This document shows positions 41,536 to 51,228 of a stretch of 64,000 bases of DNA, in pieces (position 1 is the stretch's first letter; each line of letters begins with the position of its first letter). The notes beneath the pieces were generated by a model, which was not told the DNA's origin, searched no databases, and saw only the letters and a list, made by a program, of their open reading frames with translations. Source of the DNA: Litorivita sp040371945 (GTDB taxonomy: Bacteria; Pseudomonadota; Alphaproteobacteria; Rhodobacterales; Rhodobacteraceae); assembly GCF_040371945.1 (NCBI RefSeq), contig NZ_BAABWS010000005.1, forward strand, positions 32,620 to 96,619, read 5' to 3'. Made by a program: the position numbers and the translations under genes.

Positions 41536-41566
41536 TTGAGATTCCAGTGACTGGAAGCCCTATGTC
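41536..41566 (+). promoter_or_regulatory. CueR/MerR-type promoter 3 (copA ATPase)
   Basis: TTGAGA (-35), a 19-base spacer and TATGTC (-10). The spacer begins TTCCAGTGACTGGAAG, a near-perfect dyad. It faces away from the copZ promoter, so the 155-base gap has one CueR-type promoter per gene. The ATG of copA is 31 bases past the -10. Confidence 0.85.
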
Positions 41567-41596
41567 AGGATCGAAGCCAATTCGAAGGGATTCGTT

Positions 41597-44107
41597 ATGA
41601 CCCATAACACGCACACCACATTGAGCATCGTTGGCATGTCCTGCGCGTCGTGCGTGGGCCGTGTCGAAAAGGCCCTTTCAGCTTTGCCAGGCGTTTCGGA
41701 TGTCTCGGTCAACCTCGCATCAGAACAGGCACGCCTGTCGGTCGATAGCCCGGACCGTCTGCAAGATGCCGCGCATGCGCTCGACACGTTGGGGTACCCG
41801 GCGCGTACGGCCCGAATCACTCTGAACATCGCGTCCATGTCTTGCGCGTCCTGTGTTGGGCGAGTCGACAAAGCGCTCGCAGATGTGCCAGGTGTACTGT
41901 CGGTCACGGTGAACCTTGCCGCAGAAACTGCGGTAATTGAGTACCTCGAAGGAGCGGTTACACCTGCCGAACTGATGGCCGCGACATCCGCCATTGGCTA
42001 CCCGGCGGAAGTCGCTGAAGCGAACGCCAGCCAGTCACGCGTCGAACGCAAGGCTGAGGAAGCGGATACGCTGCGCCGCAACGTCTTGCTAGCAGCTGCG
42101 CTGACCCTTCCTGTCTTCGTGCTGGAAATGGGGTCTCACCTGATCCCGGCTTTTCATATGGCCATCGAAAACAGCATCGGGACGCAAACCTCCTGGATCA
42201 TCCAGTTCGTTCTGGCGACCATTGTCCTGTTCGGCCCGGGGCGGCATTTCTTTGCCAAGGGCATACCGGCGCTGCTGCGCGGCGCACCAGACATGAACAG
42301 TCTTGTCGCCGTGGGAACGGGGGCCGCATGGAGCTACTCTATCGTCGCCACCTTCCTGCCTGGACTCCTGCCAGAGGGTGTGCGTGCGGTTTATTTCGAG
42401 GCCGCCGCTGTCATTGTTGTGCTGATCCTGATTGGCCGCTGGCTCGAGGCACGTGCCAAAGGGCGGACAGGCGCCGCGATCCAGGCCCTTCTCGGGCTAC
42501 AGGTGCGCACCGCGCGTGTCCTCCGCGATGGTGAAACCGTTGAGGTGGATGTCGATGTGCTGAGAAAGGGCGACACGATCCTTGTACGTCCAGGCGAGCG
42601 CATTCCGGTAGATGGAGAGGTCCTCGAGGGATCAAGCAACGTCGATGAAAGCATGATCACCGGCGAACCTGTTCCTGTGACCAAGGCTGCGGGCGCAACG
42701 ATAACCGGCGGTACGGTCAACGGCACGGGCAGCCTGACTTTCCGGGCGTCTCGCGTCGGCGCTGATACGACGCTCGCGCAGATCATCCGTATGGTTGAAG
42801 ACGCGCAGGGCGCCAAACTGCCGATCCAGGGGCTCGTAGACCGCGTCACGCTCTGGTTCGTCCCTGCCGTCATGGCCCTGGCCGCCCTGACGGTGGTAAT
42901 CTGGCTGGTGGTCGGCCCCGATCCGGCGATCACCTTTGCGCTGGTGGCCGGGGTCTCCGTGCTCATCATCGCGTGTCCCTGTGCCATGGGGCTGGCCACC
43001 CCGACCTCGATCATGGTGGGAACGGGCCGGGCGGCCGAGATGGGCGTGCTGTTCCGCAAAGGAGACGCCCTTCAGGAGCTGTCGAATGTCGACGTGGTCG
43101 CGCTCGACAAGACAGGCACGGTGACAGAAGGCAAACCAACGCTGACGGATGTGGTCGTCGCCGAAGATTTCGACCGGGAACGCGTACTCGCCCAGATCGC
43201 CGCCGTAGAGGACCAGTCAGAGCACCCGATTGCCGAAGCCATCGTCCGTGGTGCGCGGAGTGAAGGTATCAGTGTTCCGTCTGCCTCGGGTTTCCGGTCG
43301 GTGACCGGCTACGGGGTCGCGGCCATGGTCGACGGTCAGGAGGTCATGGTCGGCGCAGATCGCTACATGCTCCGCGAGAATGTCGAGATCTCCGCTCTCA
43401 TCAACACCGAACAGGATTTGGCCAGTTGCGGTCGTACTGCGCTTTATGCAGCGGTCGATGGTAGGTTGGCCGCCGTGATCGCGGTCGCCGATCCGGTGAA
43501 ACCCGCAAGCCGCGCTGCGATCTCCGCCCTGCATGACCGTGGCTTTCAGGTCGCCATGATCACCGGCGACAAGCAGGAGACGGCGGAGGCCATCGCACGT
43601 GAGACCGGGATCGACCATGTGATCGCTGGTGTGCTGCCGGACGGCAAAGTCGCGGCGCTTGATGACCTTAGGGCAGGGGGACGCAAGATCGCTTTCGTGG
43701 GCGACGGCATCAACGACGCCCCCGCGCTTGCACATGCGGATGTCGGCATCGCCATCGGCACCGGTACGGACGTGGCGATCGAGTCGGCCGACGTGGTTCT
43801 GATGTCGGGCGATCTGCGCGGTGTTGTGAATGCGGTGGAGGTGTCCAAGCGGACGATGTCGAATATTCGGCAGAACCTGGTCTGGGCGTTCGGATACAAC
43901 GTGGCATTGATCCCGGTGGCCGCAGGGGTGTTGTACCCGGCGTTCGGGCTTTTGCTGTCGCCGGTCTTTGCAGCGGGTGCGATGGCGCTGTCTTCGGTAT
44001 CGGTCCTGACCAACGCCCTGCGCCTGCGCCGCATCGCGCCGGCGATGAACGAACAACGTTCACCTGGCAGGCATATCCCGCAAACCAAGACCCAACCAGC
44101 GGAATAG
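41597..44107 (+). CDS. copA: Cu(I)-exporting P1B-type ATPase CopA
   Basis: The protein is 836 residues, normal for CopA. Two N-terminal HMA domains carry GMSCASC (residues 13-19) and SMSCASC (residues 80-86). Eight transmembrane helices include the ion-binding CPC at residues 460-462 (IIACPCAMGLAT). Phosphorylation Asp504 is in LDKTGTVTEGK, and the actuator TGE in MITGEPVPV. The hinge GDGINDAPALAHADVG is intact. It pumps Cu(I) to the periplasm using ATP. It has a CueR-type promoter and is followed by cueR 13 bases later. Confidence 0.95.
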   Translation: MTHNTHTTLSIVGMSCASCVGRVEKALSALPGVSDVSVNLASEQARLSVDSPDRLQDAAHALDTLGYPARTARITLNIASMSCASCVGRVDKALADVPGVLSVTVNLAAETAVIEYLEGAVTPAELMAATSAIGYPAEVAEANASQSRVERKAEEADTLRRNVLLAAALTLPVFVLEMGSHLIPAFHMAIENSIGTQTSWIIQFVLATIVLFGPGRHFFAKGIPALLRGAPDMNSLVAVGTGAAWSYSIVATFLPGLLPEGVRAVYFEAAAVIVVLILIGRWLEARAKGRTGAAIQALLGLQVRTARVLRDGETVEVDVDVLRKGDTILVRPGERIPVDGEVLEGSSNVDESMITGEPVPVTKAAGATITGGTVNGTGSLTFRASRVGADTTLAQIIRMVEDAQGAKLPIQGLVDRVTLWFVPAVMALAALTVVIWLVVGPDPAITFALVAGVSVLIIACPCAMGLATPTSIMVGTGRAAEMGVLFRKGDALQELSNVDVVALDKTGTVTEGKPTLTDVVVAEDFDRERVLAQIAAVEDQSEHPIAEAIVRGARSEGISVPSASGFRSVTGYGVAAMVDGQEVMVGADRYMLRENVEISALINTEQDLASCGRTALYAAVDGRLAAVIAVADPVKPASRAAISALHDRGFQVAMITGDKQETAEAIARETGIDHVIAGVLPDGKVAALDDLRAGGRKIAFVGDGINDAPALAHADVGIAIGTGTDVAIESADVVLMSGDLRGVVNAVEVSKRTMSNIRQNLVWAFGYNVALIPVAAGVLYPAFGLLLSPVFAAGAMALSSVSVLTNALRLRRIAPAMNEQRSPGRHIPQTKTQPAE

Positions 44108-44120
44108 GAGGCTCGTACCC

Positions 44121-44519
44121 ATGAACATCGGAGAAGTCGCGGAACGCTCGGGCATCCCGCCGAAGACCATTCGCTACTACGAGGATATCGGGCTAGTGCG
44201 CCCGCAACGAAGTGGCAATGGCTACAGGGCGTTTCGCGAAACCGATCTGCACAAGCTCGCATTTCTCGGTCGCGCCCGCGCTCTCGGATTTTCCATCGAG
44301 GACTGTCGGACTTTGCTCAGTCTCTATGAGGACGAAAGCCGGGAAAGTGCGCAAGTCAAGGCGGTCGCTGAAGAACACCTGAAAGCGATCGACGACAAGA
44401 TCGCGCAGCTTCAATCCATGCGCGAGACACTCTCGCATCTGGTCAGGTCATGCCACGGCGACCATCGCCCGGACTGTCCGATCCTTAGCGATCTGGCGGG
44501 CGGCCCGGCGGGAGCCTGA
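44121..44519 (+). CDS. cueR: copper-responsive MerR-family regulator CueR
   Basis: The protein is 132 residues. The MerR winged helix is MNIGEVAERSGIPPKTIRYY, the dimerisation helix runs through residues 80-108, and the C-terminal metal loop has Cys111 and Cys119 (SCHGDHRPDCPIL). This equals the Cys112/Cys120 pair of CueR, specific for monovalent Cu/Ag/Au. It activates 19-bp-spacer promoters. It lies 13 bases downstream of copA and probably shares its transcript. Six candidate sites for it occur in the window. Confidence 0.93.
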   Translation: MNIGEVAERSGIPPKTIRYYEDIGLVRPQRSGNGYRAFRETDLHKLAFLGRARALGFSIEDCRTLLSLYEDESRESAQVKAVAEEHLKAIDDKIAQLQSMRETLSHLVRSCHGDHRPDCPILSDLAGGPAGA

Positions 44520-44575
44520 ACGACGACACCAGCGTGTAGCAACGGGCGAAAGCGCCCTTTTGAAAGCATCAGAAA

Positions 44576-46102
44576 ATGAAGTCTCTTTCGAGGCGCACCT
44601 TCCTCTCGGGCTCTGCGGCGATGCTCGGCATGGCAGTTCTTCCGGCGCGTTTCGGCAGCCCGGTCAACGCGCAGATGGGCGCGAATAATCTTCAGGTCAC
44701 CACCCGAACGCTCGACATTGGGGGCAGGGCGGCGACGGTCAAAGGAATTCTGGATGGGTCTGGAAGATCCGGTCTGGTTCTGGATCCCGGTGCACGTTTT
44801 CGGGTCGAACTGAGCAACGCTTTACAGGATGAGACCATCGTGCACTGGCACGGACAGATTCCGCCGAACTCCATGGACGGTGTTTCAAACACCGCGCCCA
44901 TGATCGCACCGGGGTCCAGCCGGATGTTCGATTTCGTGCCGCGCCCGGGCACCTATTGGATGCACAGCCATGTTCCGGCTCAGGAGATCGATCTTTTGGC
45001 AGCGCCCCTCATCGTGCGCAGCGCCGAGGACGCGGGAAGCGATCGGCAGGAAGTGGTGATGTTCCTGCATGACTTCTCTTTCAGGTCCGGGGAAGAGATT
45101 CTGGCGGATTTTACCTCTGGCGCTGCGATGGATCACGGTATGGTTCAGCATGGCAGCCGCATGGAAGCGACGCCGCGTCGGATAATCGGTAACCACAGTG
45201 CGGACCCCATGCAGGTACCTGGCAGCGCCGGAATGGATCATGGTGCGATGGCGATGCCCGGCATGGGTCATGGCGGCATGGCTATGGACCTGAATGATTT
45301 CGAGTTTGACGCGTATCTTGCGAATGACCGGACACTCGACGATCCTGAGGTTGTGCGGGTTGATAAGAGGGGCCGTGTTCTTCTTCGCATCATCAACGCT
45401 TCTTCGATGACTGCGTTCTGGATTGATCTCGGAGATGTGCAGGGCGATCTGGTAGCTGTGGACGGAGACCCGGTCGAGCCCCTGCGCGGCTCGCGGTTCG
45501 GGCTTGCGATGGGACAACGGGTGGATATCGAACTCACGATGCCTGAAAGCGGGCTGGCGGTGCCGGTTCTCGCTCTCCGCGAGGGCGCACAGGAACGGAC
45601 CGGGCTCATCCTTGCGCCAGCGGGCGCTGAAGTTTCAAAGCTGGCAAACCAAAGCGACAGCACGCATCCCGCGTTTTCAGGCGATGTTGCGATGGAGTTA
45701 GCTCTCCGTGCGAGGCACCCGCTCGACATCAAGCGCCCGGACCGGACCCATATGGTGATGCTCGGCGGGGCGATGGCGCCCTATTCCTGGACGATCAACG
45801 GCCAGCTTTGGGGACGCCACACACCGATTGCGGTCCTTCAGGGCGAACGGGTGGAAATGATGTTTCACAACATGTCGATGATGGCGCATCCGATGCATCT
45901 ACACGGTCATGTCTTCCAGGTCGTTGACATCAACGGAACCCGCATCGCAGGCGCTGTCCGCGATACAGTTCATGTCCCCGCGATGGGAATGGTGACCGTC
46001 GCCTTCGACGCGGGCGAAGTGGCGCCGTGGATGCTACATTGTCACCATATGGCGCATATGGCGACGGGCATGATGACGGAACTGGATGTCAGAGCCCCCT
46101 GA
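44576..46102 (+). CDS. multicopper oxidase 2, MMCO/laccase-type
   Basis: The protein is 508 residues with a Tat-type signal (LSRRTFLSGSAAMLG). Copper ligands: IVHWHGQIPP, TYWMHSHVP, HPMHLHGHVFQ and MLHCHHMAHMATGMM. A His/Met-rich insert (SAGMDHGAMAMPGMGHGGM) is at residues about 220-240. Its architecture differs from oxidases 1 and 3, being closer to the CopA-like group. It lies behind cueR and likely oxidises Cu(I) in the periplasm. Confidence 0.88.
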   Translation: MKSLSRRTFLSGSAAMLGMAVLPARFGSPVNAQMGANNLQVTTRTLDIGGRAATVKGILDGSGRSGLVLDPGARFRVELSNALQDETIVHWHGQIPPNSMDGVSNTAPMIAPGSSRMFDFVPRPGTYWMHSHVPAQEIDLLAAPLIVRSAEDAGSDRQEVVMFLHDFSFRSGEEILADFTSGAAMDHGMVQHGSRMEATPRRIIGNHSADPMQVPGSAGMDHGAMAMPGMGHGGMAMDLNDFEFDAYLANDRTLDDPEVVRVDKRGRVLLRIINASSMTAFWIDLGDVQGDLVAVDGDPVEPLRGSRFGLAMGQRVDIELTMPESGLAVPVLALREGAQERTGLILAPAGAEVSKLANQSDSTHPAFSGDVAMELALRARHPLDIKRPDRTHMVMLGGAMAPYSWTINGQLWGRHTPIAVLQGERVEMMFHNMSMMAHPMHLHGHVFQVVDINGTRIAGAVRDTVHVPAMGMVTVAFDAGEVAPWMLHCHHMAHMATGMMTELDVRAP

Positions 46103-46124
46103 AAAGAAAAGATAATCCTAATTA

Positions 46125-46155
46125 TTCGGAACCCTCCAGCGCTGGAGGGTTGTTT
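46125..46155 (+). promoter_or_regulatory. CueR-type dyad 4 before DUF305 copy 1 (could also terminate transcription)
   Basis: A perfect 22-bp palindrome occupies 46130-46151 (half-site AACCCTCCAGC). It sits as the 19-base spacer between TTCGGA and TTGTTT, 28 bases before the DUF305 start codon. The sequence CTGGAGGGTTGTT is nearly repeated as CTGGAAGGTTGTT in front of the second DUF305 gene (61035-61065), which favours an operator. The G+C-rich stem followed by T-rich sequence also looks like a terminator for the oxidase gene; both uses are possible. Confidence 0.6.
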
Positions 46156-46182
46156 CTGTAGAAACTATTTCGGAGGATCATC

Positions 46183-47145
46183 ATGTCTGACGCAACGCAT
46201 CAGAATACTCAAGCAGCGACTGCCTCACACGGTGCGCGGCAGATTGCGGGGGACAAAGCATCGGGGCATTCGACGTCATCCTATGGCAAATTCTTTGCCA
46301 TGATCGGCACGTCGACGGCGATCATGCTCGCTCTGATGTACTTTGATACCTACCAGTGGACTCATCTGTTCTGGTCCGAAACACGCTTCTACATGGCCTT
46401 CGTGATGGGTGCGGCCATGGCCCTTGTAATGCTGACCTTCATGCTCGGTATGTACAAGAGCAAGGCGATGAACGCTGCAATCTATCTCGGATCAATCGTC
46501 GTTTTTGCTGGGGCTCTCTGGCTTGTTCGAAGCCAGGTTACAATTGGCGACACCAGCTTCATGCGCGCTATGATCCCGCACCATTCCATCGCGATCATGA
46601 CGTCGTCGCGATCGAACCTGTCAGACCCTCGCGTCCAGAAGCTTGCTGATGAAATCGTTTATGCGCAAGACAAGGAAATCGCTGAAATGCGATACCTGAT
46701 CGAGGATATCGAGGCAAATGGCGACGGGACCGAGGAGGAGGCACCTGAAGCACAGATCGTCCCGCTTTCGGAGGCGCTGTCGACCGCCATGGTTGCCGCC
46801 ATTGATCCGGAATTCCTGACCGAGGCCGATATCGCCAAGCTGTTTCCCGATGGCGCGGCCTGCACGTTCAACTTCACCGCCACAGCCGAACCTACTGTTG
46901 CCATGGGCGACGTCGACGGCGAAGCGGTGGCTCTGATGAAGCTGAGCGGCGACCTGATCCGCCTCTCGGCCTCGGAGACTGCGAGCGATGGCGCTGTCTC
47001 GCTTTCGACTGATGGGATGGCGGTTTCCATAACGCCGACCGAGGACGGGTCTTCGGACGACGCACTTGCCAAGTCGACGCTGATTTACACGCTCGATGCC
47101 GGATCCCGAGCCGGGTTCATCGGCTGGACACGCTGCAACGCGTGA
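46183..47145 (+). CDS. DUF305 membrane protein, copy 1
   Basis: The protein is 320 residues, starting behind GGAGGATCATC. Three transmembrane helices (MIGTSTAIMLALMYF, FVMGAAMALVMLTFMLGMY, AIYLGSIVVFAGALWLV) precede the periplasmic DUF305 domain. That domain carries RAMIPHHSIAIMTSS (His pair) and YAQDKEIAEMRYLIED, a four-helix ferritin-like bundle signature. DUF305 is common in metal-resistance islands and may bind copper. Copy 2 is at 60186-61010. The next gene is the glutaredoxin-MauE fusion, as in copy 2. Confidence 0.85.
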   Translation: MSDATHQNTQAATASHGARQIAGDKASGHSTSSYGKFFAMIGTSTAIMLALMYFDTYQWTHLFWSETRFYMAFVMGAAMALVMLTFMLGMYKSKAMNAAIYLGSIVVFAGALWLVRSQVTIGDTSFMRAMIPHHSIAIMTSSRSNLSDPRVQKLADEIVYAQDKEIAEMRYLIEDIEANGDGTEEEAPEAQIVPLSEALSTAMVAAIDPEFLTEADIAKLFPDGAACTFNFTATAEPTVAMGDVDGEAVALMKLSGDLIRLSASETASDGAVSLSTDGMAVSITPTEDGSSDDALAKSTLIYTLDAGSRAGFIGWTRCNA

Positions 47146-47168
47146 CGTCAAACCGACAGGAGCTGATC

Positions 47169-47936
47169 ATGCCGAAAGATACCGTATCCGATTCGAAAAA
47201 AGCCGTTCTCTATCGAATGGTGATGAAGGATCACCTCTGCCCATACGGGCTCAAGTCGAAGGATTTACTTGAGCGGGAGGGCTACGAGGTAGAGGACCAC
47301 CACCTCACGTCTCGCGCGGAGACCGACGCATTCAAGAAGGAGCACGGCGTCGAGACGACGCCTCAAACCTTCATCAACGGTGAACGTATTGGTGGGTACG
47401 ACGCGCTCCGGAAGCGTTTTGGACAGGAGGTGCGAGGAGCGGACGAAACCACCTATCAACCCGTCATCGCGATCTTCTCGGTTGCTTTCCTAATGGCGCT
47501 CGGGCTGAGCTGGGCTTCCTTCGGGTCCATTTTCACCTTACGCGCCTTTGAGTGGTTCATCGCAATCTCAATGTGTTTTCTCGCGGTTCAAAAGCTGAAG
47601 GATGTCGAAGGTTTCTCCACGATGTTCTTGAACTACGATCTATTGGCGCAACGGTGGGTCCGTTACGGATATGTATACCCATTTGGCGAGGCGTTGGCTG
47701 GCATTCTCATGGTCGCCGGTGCTCTCGTTTGGATAAGCGCGCCCGTTGCATTGATTATCGGGACCATAGGCGCTGTTTCGGTCGTTAAAGCGGTCTATAT
47801 CGACAAGCGGGAGTTGAAGTGCGCCTGCGTCGGCGGAGGCTCGAATGTACCACTGGGATTTGTGTCGCTGACCGAGAATTTGATGATGATTTTCATGGGG
47901 CTGTGGATGCCTGCACGCGCACTTGGGTGGTTGTGA
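47169..47936 (+). CDS. glutaredoxin-MauE membrane fusion, copy 1
   Basis: The protein is 255 residues from ATG at 47169 (MPKDTVSDSKKAVLYRMVMK). A glutaredoxin domain with CPYG (DHLCPYGLKSKDLLEREGYE) and the cis-Pro segment VETTPQTFINGERIGGYDAL comes first. Then a four-helix MauE/DoxX-like membrane domain follows, ending in KRELKCACVGGGSNVPLG, a CxC pair. The fusion suggests thiol-based electron transfer from the cytoplasm to a membrane redox centre. It is paired with the DUF305 gene in both copies. Confidence 0.85.
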   Translation: MPKDTVSDSKKAVLYRMVMKDHLCPYGLKSKDLLEREGYEVEDHHLTSRAETDAFKKEHGVETTPQTFINGERIGGYDALRKRFGQEVRGADETTYQPVIAIFSVAFLMALGLSWASFGSIFTLRAFEWFIAISMCFLAVQKLKDVEGFSTMFLNYDLLAQRWVRYGYVYPFGEALAGILMVAGALVWISAPVALIIGTIGAVSVVKAVYIDKRELKCACVGGGSNVPLGFVSLTENLMMIFMGLWMPARALGWL

Positions 47937-48592
47937 AAAACGTGATTGATACGAGAAGGACGATCTTCGCGGCGTTGCTTGCGCTGCAACCTGGGCTGGG
48001 GTTTGCCGAAGCGCTCGTGGAGTTCGACGGCAGCTGGAGGGAGCAGGGGTTCTTAAGGCTGTTTTCCAACGACTACGTCCAGCGAGGAGGACAACTGGAC
48101 GTGGTTTCCAATGGGACAGTTTCACTCTTGTGGCGGCCGGTCGATCAATCTGAACGAGACGCTGTTGAGGCCAGATGGGCGTGGCGCGTGCAAGAGGGCG
48201 TCACTGCGACGGATCTGACGGTCAAGGGGAGCGACGATCGCAATCTGTCAGTTTATTTCGTCTTTGTGGATGAAACCCGCGCCGACGCACTTTCTGGTGG
48301 AAACGCCAGGCGGATTTTGCGCGAAGAATCCGCCCGCGCTCTTATCTATGTGTGGGGTGGGGCACATGAAGTCGGGTCCATTTTGCCCAGCCCATATTCT
48401 CCACGGCTGCGCACCAAAGTCCTGCGTACAAGCGGCTCCGGGGAGCATCGGGAAAGCGTGGATCTGGCAGGAGATTTCAGAGCAGCGTTCGGCGATGATC
48501 CTGGTACACTGATTGGTCTGGCCATATCGGCCGACAGCGACGACACAGATGGTAGGATTGTCGCTTCAGTAGCGAACCTGGTTCTGAAATAG
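47933..48592 (+). CDS. DUF3047 exported protein
   Basis: About 219 residues from GTG at 47933, overlapping the MauE stop as GTGA. A short signal (IFAALLALQPGLGFA) is followed by the DUF3047 pattern: VSLLWRPVDQSERDAVEARW, WRVQEGVTATDLTVKGSDDR, NLSVYFVFVDE, GSILPSPYSPRLRTKVLRTS, then VDLAGDFRAAFGDD and DDTDGRIVASVANLV. A periplasmic protein without known activity. It converges on the ScsB gene and follows the copy-1 DUF305 cassette. Confidence 0.75.
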   Translation: MKNVIDTRRTIFAALLALQPGLGFAEALVEFDGSWREQGFLRLFSNDYVQRGGQLDVVSNGTVSLLWRPVDQSERDAVEARWAWRVQEGVTATDLTVKGSDDRNLSVYFVFVDETRADALSGGNARRILREESARALIYVWGGAHEVGSILPSPYSPRLRTKVLRTSGSGEHRESVDLAGDFRAAFGDDPGTLIGLAISADSDDTDGRIVASVANLVLK

Positions 48593-48597
48593 TCTCG

Positions 48598-50724
48598 TCA
48601 TTCGTTTCCGGGTTTTCGTGTTGAAGCAGCGGCCAGCGCATCAATGACAACTGCTTGCGTCAGAACTTCTGGCAGCACCACACCGGACGGCGCCGCTGGG
48701 CCGAACACGATATTGAAAGGAATGCCGTAGCGTCCGTGGCGTTCAAGGAAGCGGGCGATCTCGTCATTCGGTCGGGTCCAGTCGGCCTGCATGGCAATTA
48801 CCGTCTCGTCGCTCAACCTGCCAGCAATCGGCCCACGATCCAAGATGAGCGTTTTGTTGGCCTTGCAGGTTAGGCACCAATCGGCGGTGACATCCACAAA
48901 CACGGTCTGGCCCTCTGACACGTATCTTGCGATCTGTTGCGGCTCGAACGCCTGCCAGTAGGTTTTCGCTGTCGGATCTTCGGGCCGGGATTTATGCGTG
49001 AACAAACCGACCCAGATCAGGGGCAGTATGAGACTCGCGGCGACCAGACTGCTTCTAGAAGCTCCGCGTGGCCGACCTGTCTTGAGCAGCAGGATCAGAA
49101 CAGTGGTGCAGGCGGCGACGAGCGCAGCGCCAGGCCACCCCGCTAGCCCAACAAGTATGAAAAGCAGCCATCCGGCAGTCGCTAACAGGAGAGCCCCAAG
49201 GCCGGCTTTAACGAACAGCATCCAACGGCCAGGGCGGGGCAAACGCTCGACCAAGGCGGGGCGTGCCGCAATGAACAGGTAGGGCGACGCCAGTCCGATC
49301 CCGAGAGCGGTGAAGACGACGAGCACATCGGTCGCGCCGCCTGCCAAGGCAAAGGTGATCGCTGTCCCAAGGAACGGCGCAGAACACGGGGTTGCCAGAA
49401 CGGCGGCAAGCAGACCGGTGCCGAAATCAGCCGCATACCCGGAACGTGTACTGTTCGCCCCGAGGCGATTCTGCATGCCAGACGGCAGGGAAATCTCAAA
49501 CAATCCGAACACGTTGGCTGCAAAAATGGCAATCACGATGAACATCAGTGCTACGAAGACGGGATTCTGGAACTGGATACCCCAGCCAACCGACACGCCG
49601 ACCCATTTGAGGCCGAGAACGAATATCGCGAGCATCCAGACGAATGTCAGGACACCCATTCCGGTAAACAGAAACCCGTTCCGAATGATCCGTTGAGATT
49701 GGCCTGATGCTTTCAGAACCGAAGCGAGCTTGATCGACAGGACAGGCAATACACAGGGCATCACGTTCAGGATCAGACCTCCCAGAAAGGCGATCGCAGC
49801 GATCGTTGCCAACTGAAGTGCGCTGGCACTCGATGATGCTCTTTCATAGGGCGGGGCAGGGACGTCGGTACTCAAAACCACCGGAGCTGTGACCGCCCGT
49901 CCGCTATCTGTCACCGTAAGGAACGGGGTTGTATGCTCGTCCGACCACGCGTTCAGAGGAATGCGAGCCCATAAATCTGATCGATCGCGGTTGAGCCGGA
50001 TATCAGGCTTGCCGAACGTCACCAGAGGCCCGAATTCGGGAAAGACGTCGACGATCTCGAATGGTCGGTCGCTTTCGGCTGTGACAACGAGTGCAGAAGA
50101 CTTCTCGTCATGGGCCACGGTCGTGATCCTGATATCGCTTTCGTCCGCGTTCGCCGGAACGCGCGCAACGAAAGTTGCGATTGCGTCGGCGGACACTTGA
50201 TCAATGCCAGTGCCGCTCGGTACATCCAGAGCCAGATCGAAGGCATGAGGGACGCAGACATCGGAACATGTCAGGAGCGTCACGCTGGCGCGAAGCTGCA
50301 AGGGCTTGCCACGGTCTTTCAGCGTCGCTCGGATCGGCAGGACGACTAAGCCAGAATACCCGAAGTTCTCGATGCCGAAGGCCTCAAAGCGATCCGGTGC
50401 AGGCCACAGGATTTCGGCAGAAGCGAAATTGGAAGAATCTTTCCAGCCAACTTCCGGGGCCAGACCCACCTCGCCGGGCGTTCTCCAATACCCTTTCCAT
50501 CCTTCACCATATTCAAGAACCAGTCCGAGAGAGGCAGAGGCTGCATCCGGTGTGATGCCATCCTCGGCTGAAATCAGGCGAGCGGTGACCGCCGGGTTTT
50601 CAAAAACATTCGACTCGGCGGCTTGCGCGACATCCAGATGTGCGAGCGTAACCCACACTGCGAATATGGCCATGATGCGCGTAGCAAACCATTTCAATCG
50701 CGGTGTCACCGCCTCTTCCGCCAT
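48598..50724 (-). CDS. scsB: ScsB/DsbD-like transmembrane thiol-electron transporter
   Basis: The protein is 708 residues. An exported N-terminal domain (residues about 35-260) has TCSDVCVPHAF. Eight transmembrane helices form the DsbD-beta core, with NVMPCVLPVLSIKLAS and ATPCSAPFLGTAITFAL (paired Cys). A C-terminal periplasmic thioredoxin has WCLTCKANKTLI. It carries electrons from cytoplasmic thioredoxin to periplasmic ScsC-type proteins and is linked with copper tolerance. The stop of the rhodanese gene touches its start (TGAATG). Confidence 0.9.
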   Translation of the reverse strand: MAEEAVTPRLKWFATRIMAIFAVWVTLAHLDVAQAAESNVFENPAVTARLISAEDGITPDAASASLGLVLEYGEGWKGYWRTPGEVGLAPEVGWKDSSNFASAEILWPAPDRFEAFGIENFGYSGLVVLPIRATLKDRGKPLQLRASVTLLTCSDVCVPHAFDLALDVPSGTGIDQVSADAIATFVARVPANADESDIRITTVAHDEKSSALVVTAESDRPFEIVDVFPEFGPLVTFGKPDIRLNRDRSDLWARIPLNAWSDEHTTPFLTVTDSGRAVTAPVVLSTDVPAPPYERASSSASALQLATIAAIAFLGGLILNVMPCVLPVLSIKLASVLKASGQSQRIIRNGFLFTGMGVLTFVWMLAIFVLGLKWVGVSVGWGIQFQNPVFVALMFIVIAIFAANVFGLFEISLPSGMQNRLGANSTRSGYAADFGTGLLAAVLATPCSAPFLGTAITFALAGGATDVLVVFTALGIGLASPYLFIAARPALVERLPRPGRWMLFVKAGLGALLLATAGWLLFILVGLAGWPGAALVAACTTVLILLLKTGRPRGASRSSLVAASLILPLIWVGLFTHKSRPEDPTAKTYWQAFEPQQIARYVSEGQTVFVDVTADWCLTCKANKTLILDRGPIAGRLSDETVIAMQADWTRPNDEIARFLERHGRYGIPFNIVFGPAAPSGVVLPEVLTQAVVIDALAAASTRKPGNE

Positions 50725-51177
50725 TCAGCGCAGCGCTTGCGGCATCGCTGCGAGTGCCGTTTCGAGATCGGTGATCGGCAAACCACGCGCGATCCAACCG
50801 GGACCGCGGCGCGAGCCAAGCATTCCCTCGGAGACATCGATAAAGCCGGTATATCCGGCACGTTTGAGGGCTGCCAATAGCTGCGCACTGCGACCGCCAG
50901 TGGCGCAGATCAGCGCGACGGGCCGTCCAGCCGCGAGATCACGTGCCGCAAAGAGCCGCTGTTCAAAGCCTCGCTCGTGCATGTTGACCGGCCAGGCTCC
51001 CCTCGCAAGGCCCGTCTCTGCCCATTCGGCACGAGTGCGAACATCCAGCAGAGTTATTGCTTCCTCATTGAGCGCCTCGGCAACTTCTGATGCCGACCAA
51101 ATTTCGCGGGTCGCAGCCCGTGTGACACTAGGCAACACCATCGCAGCGGCGAGCGCGCAGAACTGTCTTCTATTCAT
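50725..51177 (-). CDS. exported rhodanese-domain protein
   Basis: About 150 residues from ATG at 51177 (MNRRQFCALAAAMVLPSVTR), with a Tat-like signal. The rhodanese fold is LLDVRTRAEWAETG and the active loop CATGGRSAQLLAALKRAGYT, with the catalytic Cys in LICATGGRS. It may handle sulfane sulfur or act as a thiol carrier. It lies between scsC-like and scsB genes and is probably in their operon. Confidence 0.85.
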   Translation of the reverse strand: MNRRQFCALAAAMVLPSVTRAATREIWSASEVAEALNEEAITLLDVRTRAEWAETGLARGAWPVNMHERGFEQRLFAARDLAAGRPVALICATGGRSAQLLAALKRAGYTGFIDVSEGMLGSRRGPGWIARGLPITDLETALAAMPQALR

Positions 51178-51228
51178 GGTATCTCCAATTCTCGTCACGC
51201 ACTTGTCGGCCTCCGTGACTGAAATCGA

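Noticed and set aside
46130..46151. Palindrome read only as a terminator
   Set aside because: It can fold as one, but its 19-base placement between hexamers and the matching sequence before DUF305 copy 2 made an operator reading at least as likely; the double reading is given in the feature.
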